Shown: positions 1-7,153, counted from the first letter of the stretch. The stretch: DNA of 21,908 nucleotides from JAUXFS01 sp050329575 (GCA_050329575.1 JBHJOP010000098.1:1-21908); one strand, 5' to 3'. The notes: generated by a model not told the origin, from the letters alone. Translations and numbers: made by a program.

Positions 1-814
1 TGCCGCTTCCGTCTGTGTCGAGCGGGCGATTGCGGCCTGGACGGAACAGTTCGCCCGCCTCTGGGACCGCCTGCCGCTGCGCGCCGGGCTGGTCGCCTTT
101 CCGCGGATGGCGCCGTTCCAGGCGGTGATCGAGGCCACGCGCAACCTGGAGCACGACCTGGACCAGGGTGGCCCGGAAACGTGGTGCGTCTGCGACACCG
201 AGCGTCGGGAAGGCGTCCTCGCGCTGCACCTGAAGCGGCCCAACGGCCAATGCGAAGTACGCTCCGTTCCCGTCACGCTTCCCGATGGGCGGGACGACGT
301 TTTTTATCCCTATTCCGCCGTCGACGATGACAGGGTGCGGTTCCCGCGCGACTTCCAGCACCCTGATGGCCGCGTCTTCCGCCACGCGCTCGACCTGAAA
401 GCCGGCGACGGGATCACGGTGCAGCCGGCCCGCGTGGCCACCCTGTTTCTCGACGCGACGGCCCGACGGTTCGATCCCCTCGATGTCCGGCCGCTCGCCG
501 AATGGACGCGGATGCGGGCGACCTGGCGTCTCATCGCGGACGTCGCGCCGAGCCTGACGGCGCTGCGCGGCGGCTGGGCGGAGCTCGTGGCAAAGCGGGA
601 GGCGTGGCGCGGTCCCGACGGCGGCTGGCTTGCCGGCGGGGAGCAGGCTTGGCGCGAACTCGTCCGCACCATCTTCTCGACCCGCCTCGGCGCGCGCGGC
701 GCGGCGCTCGATCATCTGGTTGAGGCGGCGGCCGACGGCTCGCTCGCCTGGGCCCTCGACTGGCACTTATCGGTCCTCAAGGAACGCCTCGCGGAGGTGG
801 CGCATGCCGGATAG
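1..814 (+). CDS. Type III CRISPR large subunit, Csx11/Cas10-like (C-terminal part, 5' end outside window)
   Basis: The frame is open from base 2 without a start, so this is the last ~270 residues of a larger protein; the ATG at 107 is internal, because the reading before it is equally protein-like (an RLPLRAGLVAF-type stretch followed by a segment resembling AVIEATRNLE). From memory that segment resembles the C-terminal half of Csx11, a large (>900 residue) Cas10-type protein found only with RAMP gene modules. Such subunits scaffold the type III effector, and many synthesise cyclic oligoadenylate through a GGDD palm, but the HD and palm regions would lie upstream, so activity cannot be judged. 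The C-terminus is mostly helical. It overlaps the next gene by 11 bp and shares an operon with two RAMPs and a small subunit, which is the strongest evidence for a Cas role. The Csx11 name is moderately sure; a type III large subunit is likely. Confidence 0.68.
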   Translation, partial: AASVCVERAIAAWTEQFARLWDRLPLRAGLVAFPRMAPFQAVIEATRNLEHDLDQGGPETWCVCDTERREGVLALHLKRPNGQCEVRSVPVTLPDGRDDVFYPYSAVDDDRVRFPRDFQHPDGRVFRHALDLKAGDGITVQPARVATLFLDATARRFDPLDVRPLAEWTRMRATWRLIADVAPSLTALRGGWAELVAKREAWRGPDGGWLAGGEQAWRELVRTIFSTRLGARGAALDHLVEAAADGSLAWALDWHLSVLKERLAEVAHAG

Positions 815-1742
815 CTTCCAAGCCTTTCCCCACGCTGGGCTCGCCCTCGACCCGATCCACGTCGGCGCCGGCGGCAGCCGCCTCGGCCGAGTCGACAACA
901 CCATCGTCCGCGATCCGGTGACCCGCGTCCCGAAAGTCCCTGGATCGAGCCTCGCGGGCGTGCTGCGCGCTTACGCGGCAATGGCCAACGAGAGGTACCC
1001 CAATTGCGCCGGCCAGGGCCAGGCGAGGGACGACGGCTCCGGCGGCCATTGCGGCAATGCTAATTGCCCTATCTGTACGGTGTTCGGCTTCGCGCGCGGC
1101 AACGCCGGCGGCTTCGCTGGCCTTGCCGCGTTTACCGACGCCCACGTCCTGCTGTTTCCCGTCGCCAGCCGCGAGGGGCCGCTGTGGCTAACCTGCCCGA
1201 CCGCCTTGCGTCTCCTCACCGGCCTCCACGACTTTCGCGAGGTGACGGAAGATAAGGTCTTCCGGATCAGTGCCTCACCGCAGCCCGTCAACCTTGGCTG
1301 GCTGATGCTGCCGGTACAGGAGTTTGCAGACGGTCAGAACCCCGACCAAGCGCTTAGCGGATTGGACATTCCGGAATACGTCCGGAAGCGAACCGCGCTG
1401 GTTTCCGACAAGCTGTTCGGCCATGTCGTCAATAGTAATCTCGAAGTCCGCACGTCGGTGGCCATTGATCCGACCACCGGAGCCGCCGAACAAGGCGCGC
1501 TGTTCACTTATGAGGCGCTGCCGCGCGCGACCGTGCTCTACTGGGAGGTGACCTGCCGCAATCCGGCGCATTTCCGGATCGGCTCGGGAGACGTTGGGGC
1601 AGTCAAGGACCCCGACGCCGTTTACGCCGTCGTCGTTGGGGCGCACGAATATCTGGAGCATCTCGGCATCGGCGGCATGGGCACTCGCGGCATGGGCCGC
1701 CTCCGCGTGCTCTCCGGCAACGGCAGCGCCGGGGCCGAGTGA
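804..1742 (+). CDS. cmr4: Cas7-group RAMP backbone subunit, Csm3/Cmr4-like
   Basis: A 312-residue protein from the ATG at 804, preceded by a GGAGG-like site at 792-798. An earlier in-frame start would only run antisense-like through the upstream gene. RAMP hallmarks are clear: H19 and a HVGAGG turn, D31 inside GRVDNTIVRD (the position of the Csm3/Cmr4 catalytic aspartate), the PGSSL signature at 46-50, and a C-terminal glycine-rich loop (GIGGMGTRGMGR) near 290-301. In known type III complexes this subunit polymerises along the crRNA and cuts target RNA every 6 nt with that aspartate, so target-RNA cleavage is expected. C68, H82, C83, C88 and C91 form a likely zinc site before the conserved VFG. 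It overlaps its upstream neighbour by 11 bp and its downstream one by TGATG. Cmr4 versus Csm3 naming is uncertain; RAMP identity is firm. Confidence 0.88.
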   Translation: MPDSFQAFPHAGLALDPIHVGAGGSRLGRVDNTIVRDPVTRVPKVPGSSLAGVLRAYAAMANERYPNCAGQGQARDDGSGGHCGNANCPICTVFGFARGNAGGFAGLAAFTDAHVLLFPVASREGPLWLTCPTALRLLTGLHDFREVTEDKVFRISASPQPVNLGWLMLPVQEFADGQNPDQALSGLDIPEYVRKRTALVSDKLFGHVVNSNLEVRTSVAIDPTTGAAEQGALFTYEALPRATVLYWEVTCRNPAHFRIGSGDVGAVKDPDAVYAVVVGAHEYLEHLGIGGMGTRGMGRLRVLSGNGSAGAE

Positions 1743-2095
1743 TGGAAAACCTCGACCTGAAATGCGCCGAACTTGGCCGGGAACTCGCCGGCTTGAACGG
1801 GGTGGACGAAAAGCTGCTCACCGACGCACTCGCCGTCCTTGAGGAACAGGGTGTCTACGCCTTCTTTCTCTATCTGAAGGCGCGCGGCAAAAACGCCGGC
1901 GAAGAGATGAGCAGCAAGGCCCGTGAGTTCTTGGCGGCGACACCGCAGGAGCGGTCCGTGTTGGGCCAGGGGGACAGTGACGTCTTTTCCGCGCTCAAGA
2001 CACTCGCCGAGAAACTCGACGACTTGCTCCTCGCCCGCGACCTCCTCCGTCAGGCGCTGGTGTATGCTCGGTATCACGCCAAGGCCGGGGCATGA
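1742..2095 (+). CDS. cmr5: Type III CRISPR small subunit, Cmr5/Cas11-like
   Basis: A 117-residue, all-helical protein. The ATG at 1742 overlaps the RAMP stop as TGATG; a GTG at 1739 is a weaker alternative. The core resembles Cmr5: an acidic N-terminal helix, then EEQGVYAFFLYLKARGK (compare the G-x-x-x-x-x-FLK region of Cmr5) and a C-terminal helix with an LLRQALVYARYHAK pattern resembling the LLRWLKRFA ending of Cmr5. Size and position between two RAMP genes also fit. Small subunits line the effector along the target strand beside the large subunit and have no catalytic residues. Similarity is structural and positional rather than a strong motif, so the family name is tentative. The stop overlaps the next start as ATGA, so translation of the four genes is probably coupled. 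Confidence 0.72.
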   Translation: MENLDLKCAELGRELAGLNGVDEKLLTDALAVLEEQGVYAFFLYLKARGKNAGEEMSSKAREFLAATPQERSVLGQGDSDVFSALKTLAEKLDDLLLARDLLRQALVYARYHAKAGA

Positions 2096-2994
2096 GCTGG
2101 TCGCTCTATCGCTGGGTCTGGCAGCTCGAGGCGCCGCTCTTCATCGGCATGCCGCCGGCCGGATTGCTTAACCGCTGCCGCCTGTACGTCCCGGCCCGCG
2201 CCGTATGGGGGGCGGTGACGGCAGAACTGGCGCAGCGCCGGGCGAGCAGCTTTCCAGACTACAAGCAGGTGGGCGATGCCGTCCGGGCCAATACACGTTT
2301 TACCTACCTTTACCCGGCCGAGCGAAGGAATGGCTCATGGCTGGCTTGGCTACCACAGTACGCGAAGCGCGATGGGCTCCTCTGGCAGGGCGAGGCTCCG
2401 GCGGGTCGCGCTGACGGACGCGTTGCCGATCGTCAATTCCGCCGCCGGCTTCTCGATGTCCGGCCCGGCACCGCCATCGATCCGGATTCGGACAGCCCGG
2501 CCGAAGCCAGCCTACGCGAGACGGAATGCATCATGCCGCGCTGGCGGGCTCACGCATCTGATGCCGGAAGCGCCGTGGCCTTGGTGGGGTACGTGTTCAC
2601 GAAGCGGGAGTTCGAAAAGGACATTGGAACGCTTCCGACCCTGTTTCTCGGCGGCGATACCCGTTACGGCCTCGGTCGTATTCAACGCATCGAGTGGTTG
2701 AAGGCCAATGATCTCTTCGGTTGTTCGTTGGGAAAATGTCCCGACGGCCCTGCCATTGACGCGTCAACGGTACTCGCCCATGCCGAGTCCGGCAATGAAG
2801 AGGTACCAATGTCAGGGGTGCTCGAAGGACTTTCCGGCTGGGACCGGACAGGAACAACCGGACTCTCTCGGCTCCGCAGTGCTCCTCTGTGGGCGCCTGG
2901 GTCGAGAATAGACGATCCGCATGGGGGGCAACTCTGGTGCGTTCGTGACGACGGTATTTGGAAAGCACGGCCGAGCGCGGGACATTTAAAGTGA
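2092..2994 (+). CDS. Divergent CRISPR-associated RAMP protein (Cas5/Cas7 group, subgroup unresolved)
   Basis: A 300-residue protein starting in an ATGA overlap at 2092. The N-terminus reads like a RAMP ferredoxin fold: a beta strand, FIGMPPAG at 17-24, and YVPARAVWGA at 32-41, which occupies the place of the usual PGSSLRG motif but lacks its serines. A glycine-rich loop (LGGDTRYGLGRI) lies at 186-197, followed by about 100 further residues, including a short SGVLEGLSGWD segment like the G-x-LE-x-L-x-G-x pattern of some Csx11-associated RAMPs. A Cmr6-, Csx10- or Cas5-like role holding the crRNA handle or capping the filament is inferred from position. It is the last gene of the visible operon. 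Codon use is less GC-biased than the core genes, supporting acquisition by transfer. Confidence 0.72.
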   Translation: MSWSLYRWVWQLEAPLFIGMPPAGLLNRCRLYVPARAVWGAVTAELAQRRASSFPDYKQVGDAVRANTRFTYLYPAERRNGSWLAWLPQYAKRDGLLWQGEAPAGRADGRVADRQFRRRLLDVRPGTAIDPDSDSPAEASLRETECIMPRWRAHASDAGSAVALVGYVFTKREFEKDIGTLPTLFLGGDTRYGLGRIQRIEWLKANDLFGCSLGKCPDGPAIDASTVLAHAESGNEEVPMSGVLEGLSGWDRTGTTGLSRLRSAPLWAPGSRIDDPHGGQLWCVRDDGIWKARPSAGHLK

Positions 2995-3275
2995 CGAGAT
3001 TGTGATGATCTTCAGTACCAGGCTGCCTCCGCTGTCCAATCTCATTCTCGAAATCGACCGGGGATGGCATCTGGCCAAGCCATTGAAATCATTCGAAACC
3101 GCAAGCGAGTACTGAATTGGCGCAGTACCCGCTCCGCAGAGAAAACGGCCGCGGAGAGAGAAATTCGGGGCAACTCGGCGAGCCAGCCGTACCCGTCGCC
3201 TCCCGCAAACCCCTTTGAAACAACGCGTTTTTTCGGCGCTGTCTGAGGCGGAGACACTTTCTGCTTAGCGAAGAC
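2995..3275. other. Gap between cas operon and tRNA-Ser; no gene recognised
   Basis: These 281 bases are more AT-rich than the core genome. A 26-codon ORF from the ATG at 3005 to 3085 has no strong ribosome site and no recognisable product. An inverted repeat CTCCGC (3132-3137) / GCGGAG (3151-3156) has a 13-nt loop and no T-run. I see no CRISPR repeats, integrase or terminator. It is the likely boundary between acquired and core DNA. Confidence 0.6.
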
Positions 3276-3367
3276 TGGCGGAGGGGGTGGGATTCGAACC
3301 CACGGTGCCCCGCGAGGGGCACAACGGTTTTCGAGACCGCCCCGATCGACCACTCCGGCACCCCTCC
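3276..3367 (-). tRNA. tRNA-Ser (anticodon CGA)
   Basis: On the minus strand the 7-bp acceptor stem GGAGGGG (3361-3367) pairs with CCCCTCC (3280-3286), followed by discriminator G and an encoded CCA (3276-3278). The anticodon loop is CTCGAAA, giving anticodon CGA, which reads UCG. A long GC-rich variable arm (TGCCCCTC/GAGGGGCA type) is diagnostic of class II tRNA-Ser, and the T arm GTGGG-TTCGAAT-CCCAC is intact. Its 3' end faces the cas operon, the usual side for integrative-element attachment. Confidence 0.97.
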
Positions 3368-3457
3368 GCGGCGACGTCGGCGATCCGGTCGATCGCCCGG
3401 GCGTGGCGGCGCGACGTTAGTCCATCTTCCGGCCGCCGGCAAGCGGGCGGTCGCGGC

Positions 3458-4474
3458 TCAGTAGGCGCGCTCGATGCAGAAATCGACCAGTCCGGCGAAG
3501 ATCGCGCGCTCGCGGCCGGCGGGGAACGCCTCCAGCGCCCGGGTCGCCGCGACGCCGTAGTGGCGGGCCCGCTCGACCGTCTCGGCGAGCACGCCGCGTC
3601 GGTCGAGGATGGCGATCGCCCGCTCGAGGTCGCCCGGCTGGTGCTCCATCTCCTCCAGGGTACGCCGCCAGAACGCCCGCTCGGCGGCATCGCCGCGACG
3701 CAGCGCGAGCACGATCGGCAGCGTGATCTTGCCCTCGCGGAAGTCGTCGCCGACGGTCTTGCCGAGCGTCGCCTGCTTGGCGGTGTAGTCGAGGACGTCG
3801 TCGATCAGCTGGAAGGCGATGCCGAGGTTCATGCCGTAGTCCGCGAGCGCGACCACCTCGGCGCCGGGTCGATCGGCGACGATGGCGCCGATGCGGCACG
3901 CCGCCGCGAACAGGTGGGCGGTCTTGGCGCGGATGACCTCCAGATAGGCGCTTTCGTCGGTCGCGGTGTCGTTGGAGGTGATCAGCTGCATCACCTCGCC
4001 CTCGGCGATGGTCGAGGACGCCTTCGACAGGACCGCCAGCACCGCGAGCGAGCCGTCCTCGACCATCAACTCGAAGGCGCGACTGAACAGGAAGTCGCCG
4101 ACCAGCACGCTCGACTTGTTCCCCCACACCGCGTTGGCCGACGCGAGCCCGCGACGCAGATCGCTGCCGTCGACGACGTCGTCGTGCAGCAGCGTCGCGG
4201 TATGGATGAACTCGACGCAGGCGGCGAGGCCGATGTGCCGGCGGCCGGCATGACCGCACATCCGCGCCGCCGCCAGGGTCAGCATCGGCCGCAGCCGCTT
4301 GCCGCCGGCGGCGACGATATGGCCGGCAAGCTGTGGGATCAGCACCACCGGGCTCGCCATGCGGGCGACGATCAACGCGTTGACCGCCTTCATGTCGTCG
4401 GCGACGAGCGCAGCGAGAGCGTCCAGCGACGGCTGGCGGCCGGCCTCGCCCTCGAGGCTCACCACAGCGCCCAC
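3458..4474 (-). CDS. ispB: Long-chain polyprenyl diphosphate synthase (octaprenyl/decaprenyl type)
   Basis: A trans-prenyltransferase that extends farnesyl or geranylgeranyl diphosphate with isopentenyl units to make the ubiquinone side chain in the cytosol. With a GTG start at 4474 it has 338 residues. Visible motifs are GGKRLRP (57-63), the first aspartate-rich motif DDVVD (98-102) and the second DDVLD (225-229), all intact. The small-residue pattern before the first motif fits a long-chain enzyme; whether the product is C40 or C50 cannot be read from sequence. The ATG at 4534 is rejected as start because it lies inside the -10 box of a TTGACC-18-TATGCT promoter, whereas the GTG follows GGAGGAGG. 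The gene is transcribed away from the DUF2007 operon across a shared ~320-bp spacer. Confidence 0.93.
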   Translation of the reverse strand: MGAVVSLEGEAGRQPSLDALAALVADDMKAVNALIVARMASPVVLIPQLAGHIVAAGGKRLRPMLTLAAARMCGHAGRRHIGLAACVEFIHTATLLHDDVVDGSDLRRGLASANAVWGNKSSVLVGDFLFSRAFELMVEDGSLAVLAVLSKASSTIAEGEVMQLITSNDTATDESAYLEVIRAKTAHLFAAACRIGAIVADRPGAEVVALADYGMNLGIAFQLIDDVLDYTAKQATLGKTVGDDFREGKITLPIVLALRRGDAAERAFWRRTLEEMEHQPGDLERAIAILDRRGVLAETVERARHYGVAATRALEAFPAGRERAIFAGLVDFCIERAY

Positions 4475-4529
4475 ACCACCTCCTCCGTCCGATCTCGCGG
4501 CGACGTTGACGTCCGATTCTCCGCGGGCG

Positions 4530-4559
4530 AGCATAGGAACCGCCGCGCGGTGCGGTCAA
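4530..4559 (-). promoter_or_regulatory. Sigma-70 type promoter for the polyprenyl synthase gene
   Basis: On the minus strand TTGACC (4554-4559) and TATGCT (4530-4535) are separated by 18 bp. The predicted start near 4523 gives a leader of about 50 nt before the GTG at 4474. It overlaps the upstream in-frame ATG, which decides the gene start. Confidence 0.55.
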
Positions 4560-4666
4560 GCCCGCTCAGCGATCCGCTCCCTCCCGCCGGGCGCCGGCGA
4601 CCGTCCCCGCTCGGAGCCGTGGCGGTTCCGCGCGGTCGCGACCGGGGGCAGGCGGGCGGTCGCGGG

Positions 4667-4696
4667 GTGACAGCCGGCAACCCGGCGGCGTAGGAT
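4667..4696 (+). promoter_or_regulatory. Candidate promoter for the DUF2007-methyltransferase operon
   Basis: GTGACA (4667-4672), an 18-bp spacer and TAGGAT (4691-4696) give a fair sigma-70 match. Transcription would begin at or next to an ATG at 4704, which opens a 31-codon low-complexity ORF whose stop overlaps the DUF2007 start as TGATG. Confidence 0.4.
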
Positions 4697-4798
4697 CGGG
4701 CCCATGCCCGGAACCACCGGCGGCGGGGCGAAGGCGTCAAGTGATCCGGTGGTCCGCGGTGGCGGTGGGCGGCGGCGGGCAAGGGGAGGGGTGAGGTG

Positions 4799-5020
4799 AT
4801 GATCGAACTGGTCCGCACCGACGATCCGGTTCTGCTGTCGTGGCTGGAGGCGAGGCTGGCCGAGGCCGGCGTCGCGGTGGCGGTCTTCGACGACCACACC
4901 TGCGGCGCCTACGCCGGCGCCCTCGACGGCGTCCGGCGGCGGCTCATGGTCGCCGAAGGCGACCTCGCGCGGGCGACGCCGATCGTCGCCGAGGGGCGTG
5001 CGCTTGCCGCCGGCCGGTGA
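4799..5020 (+). CDS. DUF2007 domain small protein
   Basis: A 73-residue protein with the ATG at 4799 behind a GGGGAGGGG purine tract; a GTG three bases earlier is possible. The pattern matches the DUF2007 'putative signal transducing protein' family: an N-terminal strand (MIELVRTDDP), a helix with SWLEARLAEAGV, a VAVFDDHT strand and a G-x-RRRLMVAEGDLARA segment. This is a ferredoxin-like fold of unknown biochemical role, probably cytosolic. It overlaps the following methyltransferase by 23 bp. I recall this pairing as common in alphaproteobacteria, suggesting coupled expression, but no function should be assumed from it. Confidence 0.85.
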   Translation: MIELVRTDDPVLLSWLEARLAEAGVAVAVFDDHTCGAYAGALDGVRRRLMVAEGDLARATPIVAEGRALAAGR

Positions 5021-5798
5021 CGCCCCGACCGAGGACCGGCTGCTCGGCGGGCGGGTGCGCCTCGCCCAGCCGGCGACCGGCTACCGGGTCGGCATCGATG
5101 CGGTGCTGCTCGCCGCGGCGATCCCGGCGGTGAGCGGCGACAAGGTGCTCGACGTCGGCACCGGCGCCGGTGCGGCGGCGCTCTGTCTCGCCGTCCGCGT
5201 CGCCGGGGTGACGGTCACCGGCATCGACCGCGACCGCGAGCTGGTCCGCCTCGCCGCCGACAACGCCAGGGCGACCGGGGTCGGCGACCGGGTCCGCTTC
5301 TTCGCCGGCGATCTGCGCCAGCCGCCGATGCGGCTGGCACCGGCCTCGTTCGACCACGTGATGGCCAATCCGCCGTTCGTCGCCGCGGGCACCGGCACCG
5401 AACCGCCCGAACGGGGCAAGGCGGCGGCGACCATCGAGGACGGCGCCCGTCTCGACGACTGGCTGCGGTTCTGCGTGATGATGGCGGCGGCCAAGGGAAC
5501 GGTGACGCTGATCCACCGCGCCGATCGCCTGGACGCCGTGCTGGCGGCGGTCGCGGGCCGCCTCGGCGGGGTGGTGGTGTTTCCGCTGTGGCCGGGGGGA
5601 GAGGGACGGAAGGCCGCCAAGCGGGTGCTGGTGAGGGCGCAGAAGGGCTCGCGGGCGCCGCTTCGGCTGATGCCCGGACTGGTGTTGCACGCCGCCGACG
5701 GGCGCTTCACCGCCGAGGCCGAGGCGGTGCTGCGCGAGGCCGGCGCGCTCCGCCTCGCCGGGACTCCCGACGTCGACGCCAGGGTTGTCGGCCCTTGA
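4998..5798 (+). CDS. tRNA1(Val) adenine-37 N6-methyltransferase-like (TrmN6/YfiC family)
   Basis: A 266-residue SAM-dependent methyltransferase with a GTG start at 4998. Motif I is DVGTGAG (52-58), the acidic SAM-ribose residue lies in GIDRD (75-79), and the N6-adenine catalytic motif is NPPF (124-127). N-terminal GYRVGIDAVLLAA matches the family signature before motif I. Related enzymes such as E. coli TrmN6 methylate adenine 37 of tRNA1(Val); the precise substrate here is inferred from family only. The neighbours (glycyl-tRNA synthetase downstream) are consistent with a translation role. The 23-bp overlap with DUF2007 indicates a common transcript. No domain is missing. Confidence 0.85.
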   Translation: MRLPPAGDAPTEDRLLGGRVRLAQPATGYRVGIDAVLLAAAIPAVSGDKVLDVGTGAGAAALCLAVRVAGVTVTGIDRDRELVRLAADNARATGVGDRVRFFAGDLRQPPMRLAPASFDHVMANPPFVAAGTGTEPPERGKAAATIEDGARLDDWLRFCVMMAAAKGTVTLIHRADRLDAVLAAVAGRLGGVVVFPLWPGGEGRKAAKRVLVRAQKGSRAPLRLMPGLVLHAADGRFTAEAEAVLREAGALRLAGTPDVDARVVGP

Positions 5799-5823
5799 CC
5801 TTTGCGCCGCCGCCATCGACACT
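5795..5823 (+). promoter_or_regulatory. Possible promoter before the S49 peptidase gene
   Basis: TTGACC (5795-5800) lies 17 bp from GACACT (5818-5823), a weak -10. Transcription would start about at the ATG at 5833, which has no ribosome binding site, so a leaderless transcript is possible. The -35 overlaps the end of the methyltransferase gene. Confidence 0.3.
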
Positions 5824-5832
5824 GCCGGCGCC

Positions 5833-6699
5833 ATGAAGCTCCGTTCCCTCCTGGCGGTCCTCCCGGTCGAGCGGTTTCGCAACCCGCCGCCGCGGGTGGC
5901 GGTGGTGCGGCTCACCGGCGTCATCGGCCGGCTCGATCCGCTGCGCCGCGGCCTGTCGCTCGGCGCACTCGCCGCCGTGTTCGAGCGGGCGTTCGAGCTG
6001 CCCGACCTGAAGGCGGTGGCCCTGGCGGTCAATTCCCCGGGCGGATCGCCGGTCCAGTCGGCGCTGATCGCGCGGCGGATCCGCGCGCTGGCGGAGGAGC
6101 ACGAGGTGCCGGTGTTCGCCTTCGCCGAGGATGTCGCGGCGTCCGGCGGCTACTGGCTGCTGACGGCGGCCGACGAGATCTACGCCGACGCCAGTTCGAT
6201 CATCGGTTCGATCGGCGTCGTCACCGCCGGCTTCGGCTTCCCCGAGGCGCTGAAGCGGCTGGGCGTCGAACGGCGGGTGCACGTCTCCGGTCGCCACAAG
6301 GCGGCCCTCGATCCGTTCCAGCCGGAGCAGCCGGAGGAGATCCGGCACCTGAAGGCGATCCAGGAGAACATCCACGACGCCTTCCGCCGACAGGTGCGCG
6401 AGCGGCGCGGCGACCGGCTCAAGGCGTCGGAGGACGAGCTGTTCAGCGGCCGTTTCTGGGACGGGGTCAAGGCCCTCGAGATCGGCCTGGTCGACGGTCT
6501 CGGCGACCTTCGCACGGTGCTGCGCGAGCGATTCGGCAAGGAGGTGAAGCTGGTCGTGGTCGAGGACGGCCGTCCGTGGTGGCGCCGACGATTCGGCCTG
6601 CCCGGATCGTCGTTCGGGGGTCGCCGGGACGGCGACTGGGCGGCCCAGATCATCGCCGCGGTGGAAGAGCGGTTGATGTGGAACCGGTTCGGTCTGTAA
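5833..6699 (+). CDS. S49 family serine peptidase (SppA/SohB-like)
   Basis: A 288-residue Ser-Lys dyad peptidase of the ClpP/crotonase fold. Ser104 in DVAASGGYW is the likely nucleophile and Lys156 in SGRHKAALDP the general base. Their 52-residue separation equals the Ser147-Lys199 spacing I recall for Bacillus SppA. NSPGGS (61-66) is the conserved oxyanion strand and GSIGV follows the nucleophile. There is no clear signal peptide or transmembrane helix, unlike classical SppA, so it may act at the cytoplasmic face of the membrane; its substrate (signal-peptide remnants or membrane proteins) is unknown. The ATG at 5833 is chosen over a TTG at 5785 because it begins the conserved region. It lies 34 bp after the methyltransferase gene. 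Confidence 0.88.
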   Translation: MKLRSLLAVLPVERFRNPPPRVAVVRLTGVIGRLDPLRRGLSLGALAAVFERAFELPDLKAVALAVNSPGGSPVQSALIARRIRALAEEHEVPVFAFAEDVAASGGYWLLTAADEIYADASSIIGSIGVVTAGFGFPEALKRLGVERRVHVSGRHKAALDPFQPEQPEEIRHLKAIQENIHDAFRRQVRERRGDRLKASEDELFSGRFWDGVKALEIGLVDGLGDLRTVLRERFGKEVKLVVVEDGRPWWRRRFGLPGSSFGGRRDGDWAAQIIAAVEERLMWNRFGL

Positions 6700-6755
6700 C
6701 GGCGCCGCCCGCGCGCCGCGCGGCCCGGTGACCCGGCGGCCGTCGCGGAGCCGCC

Positions 6756-7034
6756 GTGTTCGGTCTCGGTGTCACCAAGATCCTGTTCACCCTCGTCGTC
6801 GTGGTCGTCGTCTGGTACGGCTGGCGGTGGCTCGGCCGGGTGCAGGCGCGCCGCCGCGTCGAACGGGAGGCGGCGATGCGCAGCGAGGTCGGCCGGGAGC
6901 CGCCGGGACGGGGGAACGGGCGCGCCGCCGCCGCCGCGGCCGAGGATCTGGTCCGCTGCGAGACCTGCGGCGCTTACGTGGCGGCGCGACGGGCGCGCCA
7001 CTGCGGGCGCACCGGATGCCCCTATATGGGTTAG
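6756..7034 (+). CDS. Small single-pass membrane protein with C-terminal zinc-ribbon-like motif (PP0621-like)
   Basis: A 92-residue protein with a GTG start at 6756. A hydrophobic helix at about 5-25 (rich in Val and Leu) is followed by a basic, alanine-rich linker and a C-terminal cluster with C-x2-C (CETC) and later C-x4-C spacing (HCGRTGC) that could bind zinc. Domain order resembles the PP0621 family of uncharacterised proteobacterial proteins. Function is unknown; membrane anchoring with the ribbon in the cytoplasm is inferred from the positive residues after the helix. It sits between the S49 peptidase and glyQ, a position I recall as conserved in related genomes. Confidence 0.72.
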   Translation: MFGLGVTKILFTLVVVVVVWYGWRWLGRVQARRRVEREAAMRSEVGREPPGRGNGRAAAAAAEDLVRCETCGAYVAARRARHCGRTGCPYMG

Positions 7035-7052
7035 GCCGGCCGTCCGGCCGTC

Positions 7053-7081
7053 TTGACCGGCTGCGGGGCCGGCAGTATGGT
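7053..7081 (+). promoter_or_regulatory. Sigma-70 type promoter for glyQS-ppdK
   Basis: TTGACC (7053-7058) and TATGGT (7076-7081) are separated by 17 bp, giving a predicted transcript start near 7088 and a leader of about 65 nt before glyQ. I see no T-box or other riboswitch in this leader. Confidence 0.5.
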
Positions 7082-7153
7082 CCCGGCCGCTGTCGCGCGC
7101 CGGCGGCCGACAACCACGTCTGCGCCGGGGGGGACGCCGGCGGATCCGAAGAG

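Noticed and set aside
2995..3275. Possible CRISPR array or extra cas gene after the operon
   Set aside because: No repeats of 25-40 bp with regular spacing; the only short ORF (26 codons at 3005) lacks support.
4475..4534. Upstream ATG start for the polyprenyl synthase
   Set aside because: The ATG lies within the -10 box of the likely promoter, and the GTG at 4474 has a strong ribosome site.
3287..4693. 468-codon plus-strand ORF
   Set aside because: Antisense to the polyprenyl synthase and crossing the tRNA-Ser gene.
7034..7052. GGCCGG-type inverted repeat after the membrane zinc-ribbon gene
   Set aside because: Short arms and no T-run; in this GC-rich sequence such palindromes are expected by chance.
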